Assembly: GCA_002749535.1 (NCBI GenBank)
Contig: MZZL01000408.1
Coordinates: 1,663,874 to 1,727,873, forward strand
Origin: Apophysomyces variabilis
Taxonomy: Eukaryota > Mucoromycota > Mucoromycetes > Mucorales > Mucoraceae
Direction of reading: 5' to 3'
DNA: 64,000 bases
The first letter of the stretch is position 1. Each line of letters begins with the position of its first letter. A model generated the notes under the pieces. That model did not search any database and was not told where the DNA came from. It saw only the letters and a list, made by a program, of their open reading frames with translations. The position numbers and the translations under genes are program-made. Positions 11,299 to 23,639 of the stretch are shown in pieces.

Positions 11299-12363
11299 AG
11301 GGTTGTAAAGATTCAATAATAGATAGCCATTAATATTCGATGTTGTTTGATGACTACTACTCTTGAAGAACAAAGGGTAAGCCATGTGAGAGTGTTGCGA
11401 ATACTTTGTGTACGCGGCTGTGCGTTACGCGTCGGCATTTAATCCGACGTGGTATTGGGGTTGTGCACAGTAGAGAGGGTGAACATCTTCTAAACACACT
11501 GCAACTGGTCACGCTCAAACGTCCATGTGTGGAATAAGGCGTGTTAAGCCCGGATGGCATGCAAATAGGATAATCAAAGTCTAACTTAGCAAAGCAACTT
11601 GTTGTCACCCACTTCCTCACTTTAAGAGACACTCGTACACCCATACAACGTTACCCTAAGATGGCCTACCGTGCTTTCTTTATCCATAGAAATTACCATG
11701 GTCACGTTCTTCATTCTATGCTGAATGCCCTTCTATTTTCATTTGCTTTCATTACCGTGCGTACATTGTTCGCGCTAGCTAGCAGCTACGCATATGGCAT
11801 CTATCACTAAGTTGTATTCTATTTGTCCTCTCCATGTCCTGTTACTCACTGCCTCTTTCGAGCAATGCCGATTCCAACAGGTTGCTCGGGTGATAGTCAG
11901 AGCAGTGTGTATCGCATAACGCTACTGAGTTGAACCTGATACCAACTAGTTATCTGGTGAGCAGTTTCAACAAACTACTTTAGCCTGTTCGCTTCCTGAG
12001 TCGGTTTGCATTTCCTATGCATCTGACAGGCATTTATTGCAAAGCAGACTTAACTCGGCGAATCATGCAATTGTTATTCTACAATTGCTTTAGAATTATG
12101 CTAGACAATCATCAGCCTTGCAGACCAAGCATTTACATGGTTTGGTTCCTGAACCTCCATACACTTTGGAACAAACCCACAAACCCCACAGAATCACCGA
12201 AACAATCATTCTCCTCACATGTTCCATTGCTACAACGTATTTCGCTCCTCTAAATAGCCGGAGACAGTACAGCAACTATTTGATGCTAAAAGAAAAAGGA
12301 GGTGCATGGATCCTGTCATTCTGTTCCTTTTTATTGTTGTCATTTTTATGCAGTTTGTTTGAC
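11299..12363. other. Tail-to-tail intergenic region, no gene recognised
   Basis: This 1.07-kb spacer lies between the 3' ends of the IF1 gene (+) and RPL18 (-). Open frames up to 95 codons exist on the minus strand (11357-11644) but carry no known motif. No tRNA or repeat was seen. Confidence 0.35.
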
Positions 12364-13244
12364 TTAAACCTTGAAGCCACGGCTGGCGCGCTTACCACGA
12401 GCACGCTCGAACTTACGACCCTTGCTGCGGACATAGGGCTTCTTGTTCTTGTGAGGACCCATGCCAAAGTGCTTGACGGCCTCACGGGAGTTCTTGGCAC
12501 CACGGATCAAGATGGTGTTGGCACCAGTGGGAGCACGGAGTGCCAATTGATCGAGGGTCAAGACTTCACCACCGGCCTTCAAGATACGGGCCTTAGCGGT
12601 CTTGGTGAAACGAAGGGCAGCCACGGAAAGCTTAGGAACCTCGAGAAGACGCGAATCATCGGTCACGGTACCAACAACAACGATGGTCTTGCCTTCCTTA
12701 GCATTCTGAGCAAGGCGGGAGATGGTAACGGGAGGGCGGTTGATGCGGGACATAAACAAACGCTTCAAGACGACCTTGTTGAAGTTGGCATCGGTACGAC
12801 GGGCAAGGAAGCGGTAAAGCTGTCAGACACAAAGATTAAGCAACCGAAAACCCGAAATTATTTCCAGTGCATATTATTCTATATATACCTTGACCAACAA
12901 AGCCAAGTAGACATTGTCCGACTTGGGAGCAGTGCGGTTGGAGTTCTTCACGTGGTGGTTCTTAAGGTCAATGCCCTAAGGAAAACAGGCAAGAAAATAG
13001 ATAAGAACCGTATGTTAGAAGTCGTGAATCGATAACAACGGAATTCATTTTCTCCAATTTCGTGATTGCTGTCTTTTCTCTTTTTGGCTGATGCTTCCAT
13101 GCCCAGCTTGAATTCCCCCTCCCACCGTCAAACAAGCTCTTATTCTCTTTGCATCCAAAACTCTACTATCGAAATAGACATCCATCCGCTCGTTCCGTTC
13201 GCAATCCATCCCCTTTCTCATATGAGCAAGCGCACGCTTACCAT
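12364..13244 (-). CDS. RPL18: 60S ribosomal protein L18 (eL18)
   Basis: A cytosolic large-subunit ribosomal protein. Three exons: 13244-13242 (only the ATG), 12975-12889, and 12819-12364, giving 181 aa. The first intron follows the start codon at once (ATG, then GTAAGCG), so the second exon begins at Gly2 ([19 protein letters not shown]). Family blocks continue with [46 protein letters not shown] and the basic C-terminus [11 protein letters not shown]. Length fits yeast L18 (186 aa). Codon use is strongly biased to C-ending codons, unlike the neighbours, as expected for a highly expressed gene. A long forward open frame covering the same bases is a shadow. Confidence 0.96.
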
Positions 13245-13640
13245 TGTCGAACTGCGGGAAAAAAAAGAGAGCGAACACAAATACCCAACTTGAAGATCCA
13301 AAATGCAGTGCTGGCTGAGAAGCTGCATGGTCCGGTCCGAAATTTAGGCCACCGGACTTCCTCCGGCCGGCTTTACAATTTCCGCTTCAGATTAGCATAA
13401 GAAACTTTTTCATCTCAAAAGACGGGGGAAGATGTAGATTAGCCCCTTCGTGGCACTATAACGCTTATTGATGAACCATTGAGGTCTTAAGAAATGTTAT
13501 TCCTTCCTGTCTGCAACACTAAAAAAAGATCTGTAGAATTGAACTTGTGTAATCCATTCGTTTTATGCTTTTTCTTTTAAAATAGATTTCACCACAAAAT
13601 GTGGATAGGTGCATTGGACAATTTAAAAAAAAAAGCTCGA
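13245..13640. promoter_or_regulatory. RPL18 promoter and SUB2 3' flank
   Basis: Read on the minus strand this 396-bp spacer is the RPL18 upstream region. It has a GC-rich patch with short inverted symmetry (GGACTTCCTCCGGCCGG, about 13353-13370). The end next to SUB2 is AT-rich and should hold its polyadenylation site. Confidence 0.35.
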
Positions 13641-15062
13641 TTACGAGGTCATGTAGGTGTTGATGTCAATATCCTCTGGCAGTGGAGTGACGTTCACTTC
13701 GAATCGGCTTTGCACGTCATTCAGTGTTGCTGTATCTTTCTCATCGGACACGAAGGTGATACCGAGACCCTTGGTACCGAAACGGCCAGCACGACCAACG
13801 CGGTGAAGGTAAGTATCTGCACTGTCAGGCATATCATAGTTCACGACGATGTTGACACGTTCAATATCAATGCCTCTGCCAAAGATATCAGTAGCAACCA
13901 TGATACGCTTCTCGTAGTCCTTGAATGATTTATATCGCTTGATACGTTCATCCTGGCTCATCTGAGAATGAATGCAAATAGCGGGGAAGTTACAGTCTGT
14001 CAGGATACGAGTCAACTCGTTGGCACGAGGAACTGATTTGACGAAGATGCAAACTTGGTTGAACTCGAGCGTATCCAACAGTTCGTTCAATTTGCGGTTC
14101 TTTTCACGTTCGTCCATCTTGATATAGAATTGCTGCAAACCGTGAAGTGTCAATTTTGCCTCGTCGTCGACGTAAATTTCAAGCGGGTTCTGCATGAACT
14201 TTTTGCATACAGGTCGCATCTCTTTTGCTAATGTGGCAGAAAACATCATCACCTGCTTGTGGTGTGGGGTGGAGCGGAAAATGTCTTGAACGTCTCTGCG
14301 CATATCTATAGGATTGGTTAGCCAAAGTTGAAAAGATGAACCTAACTGGCTACTAACCCAGTTGATCGAGCATTTTGTCACACTCGTCCAATACGAAGTG
14401 CTTGACATTGTTCAACTTGAGATACTTGTCACGAATCAAAGCCAGTACACGACCAGGAGTACCGACCAAGATGTGTGGGCATTTGCTCTTATCCTTTAAG
14501 ATCTCAACATCCTTTGCCATAGGAACACCACCATAGAACACTTCTGTACGAATATCAGGAAGATACTTGCTAAAACGAGCATATTCGTTCTTAATTTGGA
14601 AAGCAAGTTCACGGGTGTGACATAATACGACAACAGAGACTTCGCCATTGACAGGCTCGATCTGCTGCAAACTGGCAAGGACAAATACTGCGGTCTTACC
14701 CATACCAGACTTTGCCTGGCAGATAACGTCCATACCAAGAATTGACTGAGGGATACATTCCTGTTGGACTATACATAGCATTATGTGAGTGGACATTAAG
14801 AAGGTCAATCAAACCTACCTTCAGAAGGATGTTCGAAACCGCAGTCCACAATGCTTCTCAAAAGCTCAGCCTTGAGCAAGAAGTCACGGAAACCAGTAGA
14901 ATGGATACCGACGTAGGAACCTTTCTTGTCTTTCTTATCATCTGTTTCAGCGGCACCATTTGCCTTGTCAGTTTCTTTTGGGGCAGAAGCTCCCTGCTGA
15001 AGGGTTTGCTCGTCTTCTTCTTCGTAGTCGATGAGATCGTCAGCGTGGTCAGCGGCGGACAT
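13641..15062 (-). CDS. SUB2: DECD-box RNA helicase Sub2/UAP56 (mRNA export, splicing)
   Basis: Sub2/UAP56 is the ATP-dependent RNA helicase of the TREX complex; it acts in spliceosome assembly and loads export factors on nuclear mRNA. Three exons, 15062-14819, 14768-14358 and 14305-13641, give 439 aa (yeast 446, human 428). After an acidic N-terminus come the Q-motif region ([15 protein letters not shown]), Walker A AKSGMGKT (100-107), GTPGR, the diagnostic DECD box (209-212, in place of DEAD), SAT (241-243), and the C-terminal motifs ([28 protein letters not shown]). Introns are 50 and 52 nt. The second is phase 1 inside the codon after DKMLDQL. Codon use is biased as for a well-expressed gene. 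Confidence 0.96.
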
Positions 15063-16189
15063 TTTGATAATGGAAATAGACTGAGAAAAAGCCGCAGAGA
15101 GAGCAATTTAGTAATCTTCGGTTTTGGGTGGGTTCAGAAAACATTCCGCTTTGCTTCAAATGAAGAGTGGATGTTTGGGATAAAGACGTTTTGCTTTTCC
15201 CCTAGACCGGGCTCGTCCCCTCTCTATCTCCTCTGTTAACTTGAGTTGCTACTCCAAGCGTTGGTCGTCGTCTACTTCAGTACTGTCGGCTGATGCTTAA
15301 AACGAGTAGAAGAAAGCAAAGCAACTGGATAACCAGTAACTATAACATAAGAGAAGAAAAATAGGACAGGGATGAAGAAAAAAAGGAGGAAAACAATGGC
15401 GAGTGGATCATCCACCAAGCGAAACGAAAAATAGCGACGAGAGAAGCAGAACAGATGAGCAATGACATCTACCACTTCATCATCTGAACATGTTGCTGCG
15501 ACACCTGTCAGAAACCAAGAAAATAACGGTGTCCAACTAGGCCATCGTCGGACATAAGGAGCTAGGAAGCAAACGTATGCCTTGACCTTTCATCAAACAT
15601 CGCCACAAACACCAGAATCAATTCGGGAAATGTACACATTAACCAAGGAAATTCGATCATCGTGATGTTTGGTCAAAATTGGTTCGATGATGCACCGTTC
15701 GGATATCACCATGTTGAACTTGAATGATAGGATGGGGAGCAGGATCGAGATGGAGAGGATGGAGCACGGTAAAGGAGCACAAAGACGCCGCATACCCAGT
15801 ATCCGCAAGCGGCGACATACCTAGGTGGATGGGTGGTTGTTGTATATACAGAAAAAAAAGGGATGGATTGATACGCTTCCCCAGGTGATGGATGATGTAT
15901 CAATTTACGATACTAAAGGGAAAAGAAGGATACACATCCAATCCAGACCAGCCTCTTATCTTTGATGACGCAATCATGTATATCATTGGGTAGACATTCG
16001 AACTCCACACCTTAATTTTTGGCTCTTCTGTCTTGAAGTTCATAAAAGTCTCGGTACTGAATCCCTTCAAAAACAGCTCAGGGGGTGACGGACTACCTTA
16101 AGAACTACAGTAGTCCGGCGTCTACGCCACTTTACTTTTGTACGACGCCTCCTTGTTTTAGTATTGAATTATGCATTAGCCGGTCATGA
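15063..16189. other. SUB2 upstream region, no gene recognised
   Basis: The first 200 bases hold the SUB2 promoter and leader. The rest has A-rich tracts and short open frames with no family motif. Some of it may be decayed sequence of the LINE that begins at about 16190, but I could not read a protein. Confidence 0.3.
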
Positions 16190-16830
16190 GCTCTTGCTAC
16201 ATGGCATCGATCAATCATGGTGCTATTACCGAAACAAGGTGACCGCTTATCTCTGAGGGCTCACGACCAATATCTCTTATTTGCGCGGATATGTAACTTT
16301 TCATGCGGCTACTGGCAACAAGACTTGGTGCTATGCGCCTAAACACAATGACCCCCATCAAACAGGTTTCATAGCAAACCGATTTAATGCAAACAATGGC
16401 CTCGCGGTTAGGCCTACTTCTCGATCAAGAAAAAGACTACGATACAGTTCATCCAGTCTATGTCGGTGCATCTCTTCTCTTCTTTGGTTTTACAGAATCC
16501 TTGGTAACATGCTATTCAACACTTCTTCTGCACCTCTCGTTGAATAAATAAATATCAAAGCTTTCCTGTCTTCTCCATGCCTCAAGGCCGTGGTCTACAA
16601 CAAGGGGATACTCCCTCACCATTGCCCTTCAATATATCCCTAGAATATCTCTTATGTGCTATCCATAGGTCGTCACTGCTACCGGGCTTTCCTTCATTCC
16701 TCGTTGCAAACATGCTTTGCGCGACGGGTGCTTGATTGCCTTGAAAAATAAAGCAACAATTGACTTTTCAATTGTCTGGCGAGGGCTAACAGCGCCCATC
16801 CTTTACTTTGCGGATGTTATCAAGCACAAA
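16190..16830 (+). mobile_element. Decayed LINE (non-LTR) reverse transcriptase
   Basis: Several frames, interrupted by stops and shifts, read as a non-LTR reverse transcriptase in the right order: MVLLPKQGDRLSLR (about 16217-16260), then HQTGFIANRFNANNGLAV (about 16358-16410), LLLDQEKDYDTVHPVYVGA (about 16416-16470), GRGLQQGDTPSPLPFN (about 16587-16635), and LYFADVIKHKV (about 16800-16830), where the catalytic YADD box has become FADV. At least two frameshifts and in-frame stops (one near 16545) show that it is dead. Neither endonuclease nor tail was recognised. Family assignment rests on the run of RT motifs. Confidence 0.75.
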
Positions 16831-17467
16831 GTTATTTGGCACCATTAAATGACCTTTAAATCTTGGACTTTGTCCGTTTCTATAGCTTTTGGTGCCTTCC
16901 AAGACTTGTCACGTTTCAAAACTTGCTAATCGCAGAAATGGTTGCTGAACTAAATTGAAAACCATCTTCCAATTACAACCTTTCCGTCGAGAAGAGGCTT
17001 TTCGTCCAAAGACTGCTTGGAGACATGAGATTACAGGTTTAACAGTACATGGTCGAGAAAAAATATCGCGAACAAACTGTTATTGCAACGAATGAATCTT
17101 GAAAAGTACGAAACAGGGACATCACATGGTGACCTGAAGCCAAGAGTTTATCTGAAGCTATTGATATGCTATGAAAATAAGCTGCATAATTTCCGGCATG
17201 CTCTTCATCGTGGGGACAAGTGCCAAATACTCCAACCCAGGACACTTCAAAATAAAGATACGGAAAGCAAGAGTTAGCGACCCATGCAAGTAAGTACCAG
17301 TTCCTGGTCGCTGTGATAAATAGAACCCTATCCAGGCGCGACAAAGGTGCAATTAACTCGTATACTTTGCTTTCAAGTGTTCGCATGGCAAATTGTTGGC
17401 TAATTACTAGCATTGAAATATGGAGTTATTTTTTTAATAAGGAACGGGATCAATGAAATAAATAGGT
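16831..17467. other. Possible LINE tail and intergenic DNA
   Basis: Downstream of the RT remnant the sequence may continue the LINE (thumb region) to about 17030, but no motif is certain. A 124-codon frame on the minus strand (17413-17039) has no recognisable domain, and I do not call it a gene. Confidence 0.25.
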
Positions 17468-18375
17468 CTAAATGTTCTCTGGAATAGGCATGGTGGGATC
17501 CTCCGGAACAGATTTCCACAAGCCTTCTAGATCATATTTTGCACGAACCTCTGGAGTGAACAAGTGCACAACAAACCGTCCGAGATCAATCAATAACCAT
17601 CCTGAATCACTATCACGCCCTTCAATATGAGGGCCTTGTAGAGAAGCCAAACGATCAGGGTGGGATTGAATTGTTTTTCGCACCTATTAGAAAAGAAAGG
17701 GAAAAGGACGAGCGTCCACCGTGTTATTTCAGCGTGTTAATGTTCATATAGGCTGATGCTGCAACCACTGAGACACTTTACCACTTGACTAAGATGGTCT
17801 GCCACACTGGTCAGGAACTTGTCGCTCTTGCGAGTCTCGGCAATGATCATATAATCGGTCCAATCACATTTTTCTCGCAAGTCCAAGATCTCCACTTTTT
17901 CCATCTTGCTTTCTATCAACAGATCCTTGATTTTCTCGGCCGTTAACTGGCCGGATTCCATCAATTCTCGTGAGACTTCCTGCATAGCCCACCGTCCTTC
18001 CAAATGCTCGCCTAATGCCCGTCGCTGCCACAGAGGAATAAAGTCCGTGTCGGAGGGCGAGGTATTCTCGTAGTCGGCATCAACAAACCATTCCGTATCT
18101 ACTTGACTTTCTTCCTGTTCCTCTTCCGGATATAATTCAGGGTACTCGCTACGGTCGATTTCTTCTAATTCGTCTTCGTCTTCCTCCTCCCGCTTCCCAT
18201 TTTGTGAGGTTCTGTTGGAAGGTGGTGTGGATCTGTCGAAGCGGGTAAAGGTCTGACTAAAATAACGCGTTGATAACGGCTGCAAGGAAGGTAGTATTCT
18301 CTGTCGAGAATTGCGAGCAGTCAGTCTGCTGGGACGTAAAGACGCTGTTAATCGAGTCAATGCAACACGGTACAT
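17468..18375 (-). CDS. Mitochondrial ribosomal silencing factor RsfS/iojap family protein
   Basis: RsfS (MALSU1 in mammals, part of Atp25 in yeast) binds uL14 on the large ribosomal subunit and acts in mitoribosome assembly. Two exons, 18375-17782 and 17683-17468, join at phase 0 into 269 aa. The first 45 residues are basic, rich in S, T, L and R, and look like a matrix-targeting peptide. An acidic, low-complexity stretch (about 60-100) follows, then the RsfS domain (about 145-255): VEILDLREKCDWTDYMIIAE, then SGWLLIDLGRFVVHLFTPEV and YDLEGLW. All are core blocks of the family. It stands alone, not fused to the Atp25 C-terminal half. The 98-nt intron falls between conserved helices. Confidence 0.9.
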
Positions 18376-20916
18376 GTCTATTTCGGGTTATGAGCGTAGT
18401 ATGTTGTCCTGCATCGGCCAACTGCAAGCCCGTCAAAATCAGTGGCTTGCGCAGTCAAGTGATGGGTCCCGTTATCCAACATTGGGTTTTTTTTAAAGAA
18501 CTAAGAACACCAGTGTTAGAATTCTCCAAGACCAACACACCTTCGCTTAACGTGCTAATACAAAGGCCTTGGTCCGTACGCATTATACCGTGCCAAAGGA
18601 TTTCATACTACACAAGATACGCTAATCTTTCCAGGATGTTTGACCATAATTGACTTCAAAAATACATTGTTAAGACGCTGACTACTTCAAGTTGAATAGT
18701 TGGTATCCTTCGTACTATGTAATTGTGTGTTACCGGAGTTGCCCAGCCATCTGTGGAGGCATACAAACAGCGGCTTTATTTTTCCTCTCACGCCTCGCTT
18801 ACTGAGTTTATCCTACCAAACTTCTACCCTACAATTTCATACCACCGCTGAACATCGAAAAGAAAATAAATAACATACGATGTTAAGCCTTATATCATGA
18901 GAAAAAAGAGAGTTACTGATACTGTCTGCTGATATATAGTTAAGGCAGGGAGGGGTAGGTTACACACAGTAGAAGAAAAGGAAGAGCTGTTGAATATATA
19001 TGGAAGACAAGCTTAGTCTAGCATGGATCCATAATATTGCTCTGCTAGCTTTTTCAGACTAATCGGATGGTATCCGATGTTACCGTGTTCACCACATGCA
19101 AGAAAGTGGTATAGCGTTGAATAAACTGGAAGAGGATGACGAAGGGTCATCTTCATGTCAGACGTACCGATTATCCTTTGGCCAAATGGAGGTGCTGAGC
19201 AACACAAAGGCTTGCAATATCGTCATGATTGCAACCTTGATTTTCCTGGGTATTACTTACACAAGCACCGCATAACCGGCCGAAGGAACAATCCCTTTCA
19301 TCACAACGCTTTTTTGATGATAATGTCACCCAAGCAATTATTGTACTATTTTTTGCAAATAAGCAATTTCTAGCGGATCAAAAGTAAAACAAGAGTTACC
19401 ACGATAGGAAACGGAAAAAAGATTGAAAGACAAAAAATGAATGGATATTTAAGCTAGTGAGTACCGAACTCTGCCTTTTATGATTGGCAAAAGCAGAAGG
19501 TGGGAAAATTACTTGGCTGAAGGTGTTGCGATCTTTTTGGTTTTCAACATACTAAGTGGTACAATTCAACATGAGTTAGAAGGCTGAGGCCTTGATGTTT
19601 TATGGTTCGATAGGGTCTTTGATCTGCTTACACGTGTTTCGTCATTTCTTCCTGTTTCTCTATCTCTCTCTCTTTCTCTCTATATAAATTGGTTAAGCCT
19701 TGTCATCAGCCGTTACCAATCTTTTTTTTATCGTCAGACATTCTAATGGAAACGTCGATAACTGGAAGCTCTAAAACCTTTTTTTTTTCTTTGGGGGAAA
19801 TAAAGTGAGCCAATCATTATCGACATGGCTCATGGGTTTAACGTCCTTTTATCTTATCCAGTCGGCAGGTTAAATGAAGATCGATCAACCCGAGTTGGGT
19901 TGTCTAGAGAAGGTAAACCAAGATCAGTTTTTAAAACCGATCTGGATCTCTTGTGTTCCCACGCTTGTCACCGACATGATTCATTTGGGCGGGGATACGT
20001 ACCATGATGCAAAGCCTAGGGCAAGGGGGTTTAGAGAGAGAGAGTGTGTGTGTATATAGAGGATAACAAGGTCTTGCGCTTAACAAATAGGGCAAATTGT
20101 CCCACATCGCACCGTTCGTTCGATAGTTTCTATAAATCTTCATTTTGCATCCGTCTTCTTCCAGTATTAAGGTTAAGTTTTCCCTATCGAAAGTTTCAGA
20201 TCTGTTTCTTTTCTTTTGATTTCCTGTTTCGGTTTCTTTTCTTGATAACCTCAGGCTGAGACCTACGGTGTGTATACGTGTCATGTTGATTCCCGAGGGA
20301 AATCGTTATTTGAGGAAAAAGAAAAAAATTTCCCTTTCTGATTCGTGCCAACAGTTACTTGAAATACATTATTGATCTAAACCAATCAGTATGGTTGGAG
20401 AATAGAGTTCCCCATCTGTTTCACACACACACACACACACGCACATATCTACAAAAATATAAGGGAAGCTGCTTATTCTCTGTATGCCAAAAAGTTAGTG
20501 TTAGCACATTTTGAACTACAATCACTTGGGTTCACAAGACTGGGACCCTGTTTATCTATTTGACGCAGATCTGATGATGTACACAAGGCATCCATCCAGA
20601 AATTAGAAAATGAGGCTTCTTATTTTTCCTTTTGGTGTAAAAGGGTACTACGCTTGTGGATCGGGGTGTGTGAAAAAAAAGAACCAAAGACCAAAATGAT
20701 CATGTGAACAGTGCGAATCGCCTCCCCTTCCTAATTTGGCACTTTATCGGAAATCTATGCCTGTGTCTTTGAACCATAAAAAAGGCTATATAAGTATTAA
20801 ACTGAGATCTTTCTACAAAACCGGGAAGATCCCTTTTTCTTTTTTCCTCTCTTTCTGTCTCTTTTCCCTTATTAATTATTCCTCTCTTCTCGCCTTTGAA
20901 CTTCTAACCGTTCGTG
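18376..20916. promoter_or_regulatory. Long spacer between divergent RsfS and amino-acid permease genes
   Basis: This 2.5-kb region has no recognisable gene on either strand. It holds a CT repeat (19657-19686), a CA repeat (20422-20440), and near the right end a TATATAAG box (20787-20794), followed by a CT-rich leader (about 20830-20905), 120 bp before the permease ATG. The TATA box and pyrimidine leader form a convincing core promoter for the permease. Confidence 0.5.
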
Positions 20917-23484
20917 ATGGCGATACACTCTGAAAAAACAGAAGCAGATCTTACGGACGCTTCTTCTCATCAAAAATTCGAGGCGCAAGCAGTCGAGCAT
21001 GCAAAAGCATATCACTCAGATGCAGCCTCAGCAAGTTCGTTGGAAAGTCAACATGCTCCACAACAGTTAAAACGATCATTGAAAGCACGTCATTTAGCCG
21101 TAAGTCGCCTATCTCTCCAACCAAAGGAAGATGAAAAATCCTAAATCACACGCCTTTTGCAGATGATATCCCTTGGTGGTGTCATTGGTCAAGGTCTTTT
21201 CTTATCTGCAGGCAGTAATCTGGCCAAGGCAGGTACGTGTATTCCTAAATAAATAAGGATGCCCCTATTGATGGACAATTTGCTTACTGCCATTAGGTCC
21301 GGCTGGTGCACTGATTGCTTATGGTATCATTGGTTTCATCGTATTCTGGGTTACGTTCTCATTGGGAGAGATGGCAACCTATATTCCGGTAATAGATAGC
21401 AACCATAACAAGCTCACTATAGAAAAGAGAATGCATAGACGCTAAAACTCTCCATCTCGGTTTAGGTATCAGGCTCATTTACAGTATTTTGCCGTCGTTT
21501 CGTGGACGACTCATTTGGTGCAACCATTGGTTACAATTATTGGTTAGTCTTGCATCTTATCACCTTGCTTGTATTCCCATTACTTATTCTAAACAAAACC
21601 TTTTACATGGGTTACTTAGGGCATGTTGGGCTATCATTGTCGCAAGTGAATTGACAGGTTAGAATACTAGTGCAAAGAAAAAGTTATGTTATCAACTCAT
21701 CCAGGATTCATGTTACCTTACAGCTCTCCCTTTGGTCATGCAATTTTGGGTCACTATTGTACCAGATTGGGCATGTAAGTATAATCGACCCCTTCCTGGT
21801 AAATAACGGTGTATCTCAAACCTTTTCTTTTTCAAGGGTCTGGTATCTGGCTTCTCATCATCTTCGTATTGAATATGTTCGGAGCTCGCAGTTATGGTGA
21901 AGCGGAATACTGGTTCAGTCTCGTAAGTTCATATAGGATTGGCAACTTATTAAACAGGGTTCTCATGTTCATCTTTCCCCTGAACAGATCAAAATTTTGG
22001 CTGTCCTCATCTTCATCATCGTCGGGTGTCTCACTTCTGGCGGCGTAGTTGGGTAAATTCTAGAAAACCTGTTTTTCTCAACTAAAGAGAGACTAACGTG
22101 TATTTGTTTGTTTGTTTCTGTTCTTATTATAGTGGCGTTGTTTACGGCTTCAAATACTGGTCGGAACCTGGAGCATTTGCCAATGGTGCTCTTGGTGTAC
22201 TCAATGCATTTGTTTTGGCCTCTTTCAGTATGCAAGGTACAGAAATCGTCGGTATCACTGCTGGTGAATGTGGAAACCCGAGAAAGGTAGGACATTGAAC
22301 TGAAAGACACACTCTTTTCTGTATTCCTTGATTCTCTTATGGTGGCAGCAACTTACACACATATATGTCTTTTAGCAAGTGCCTCGAGCTATCAAGAACG
22401 TATTTTGGCGTATCATTATATTCTACCTTGGATCAAGTAAGAAAACGAAATGGGTTCCTTTTTCATATCGTTTTATCATTTGACTAAACTGTCGTGTTAT
22501 TATAGTTTTCGTTATGGGCATGGTGGTTCCATCCGATGACCCCCGTAATCTCAGTGAAGGAAGCAAAACCGTTACTGTATCTCCTTTTACTATTGTCTTT
22601 GAAAAAGCCCAATTGCAGAGCGTTTCGCATATTATGAACGCCGTCATTTTGATCACTGTAAGTGGAAAGCGAAACAAGCACTGATGCAGCGAAAAGAATG
22701 ACCATGATCGCAATATGTAGGTATTATCTTGTGCCAATAGTGGTCTCTATGTCGCCAGTCGTATGCTGTGTGCTCTGGCAAAAGAGGGAATTGCTTATCA
22801 TAAACTCGGTAAGAAGCAAAGCAAGAATGTGCGACTGATGGAAACATCATGACTCACGTTATAATTTACATTCATAGGATATATTTCTAAGCGCGGAGTA
22901 CCCGTTTACGCTCTTATTGCCACGTCTCTCGTCAGCTTGATTACATTTGCCACCTCTTTTATTCCTGGCAAAAGCTTATTCTTGGTTCTTACGGACCTTT
23001 CAGGAGTGGCTGGTTTTGTTACTTGGGGTGGCATTAGTTGTGCCCACTACAGATTCCGCAAGGCATTCATCCGACAAGGACATTCTCTGAAAGAGCTCCC
23101 TATTGTTGCTCCACTGTATCCATTTGGCGATATTTTTGGCATGGTTGCATGTCTTGCCATCTCCTTACTCTCTGGTTATTCCTATTTTGTTCCAGCCAAT
23201 CCTGTTCATCTGATCGGTACGGTGAAGAGAAATCCTTTTCTTTCGTATCTGGCTCCTTTCTTATTTCCTTTTTTTTTCCAATAGGTAGCTACGCCGGACT
23301 TATTCTGTGCGTGATTGGATTCATTGTTACCAAACTGTGGACAAAGTCAAAGATGATTCCTATTGAAGAAATTGACGTCGACACCGGCCGGTCCGATCTT
23401 CAGTTTACTGACGACGAAGAAATCATCATTGAGGGACCTTGGTATAAGCGCCTCTTTAAAAAGCTAGTTATCATTTTCACTTAA
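20917..23484 (+). CDS. Amino-acid permease (APC superfamily, fungal AAP/YAT type)
   Basis: A proton-coupled amino-acid importer of the plasma membrane. Fourteen exons join in phase: 20917-21099, 21163-21232, 21297-21388, 21466-21542, 21620-21657, 21724-21774, 21837-21922, 21988-22052, 22133-22286, 22376-22436, 22506-22657, 22721-22808, 22878-23216, 23285-23484; 551 aa in total. After a 60-residue hydrophilic N-terminus comes the signature of the family, MISLGGVIGQGLFLSAG in TM1, then GEMATYIPVSGSF in TM3, SFSMQGTEIVGITAGE in TM6, and SCANSGLYVASRMLCALA in TM8. About 12 membrane segments are visible, and the C-terminus is acidic and cytosolic. In exon 6 the downstream acceptor (21724) was chosen because it keeps the TALPLVMQFW frame. 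The gene is unusually intron-rich: 13 introns in 2.6 kb. Substrate cannot be told from sequence. Confidence 0.93.
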
Positions 23485-23639
23485 ATCCTAATTTACTCTG
23501 TAATATATATACATGTTTAAAAGAACTGTTTCTGTAAGCTTAAAAGATGAATTTTAATTGAATGATAAACGGAGGTCATACCTTGAATAAAATATAGGGT
23601 CTTGAAGGTTTATCCTCAAAATAATCTGCAATGATTCAT
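23485..23639. other. Permease 3' flank
   Basis: AT-rich DNA with TATATATACATG soon after the stop codon, suited to 3' end formation. Nothing else was seen. Confidence 0.3.

Noticed and set aside
12118..13035. Long forward open frame (305 codons)
   Set aside because: It is antisense to RPL18 exons 2 and 3, whose codon bias produces an open frame on the other strand; it has no family match.
17039..17413. 124-codon minus-strand open frame after the LINE relic
   Set aside because: No domain recognised and no core promoter; likely chance in decayed LINE DNA.
20422..20440. CA dinucleotide repeat
   Set aside because: Ordinary microsatellite, only noted within the spacer entry.
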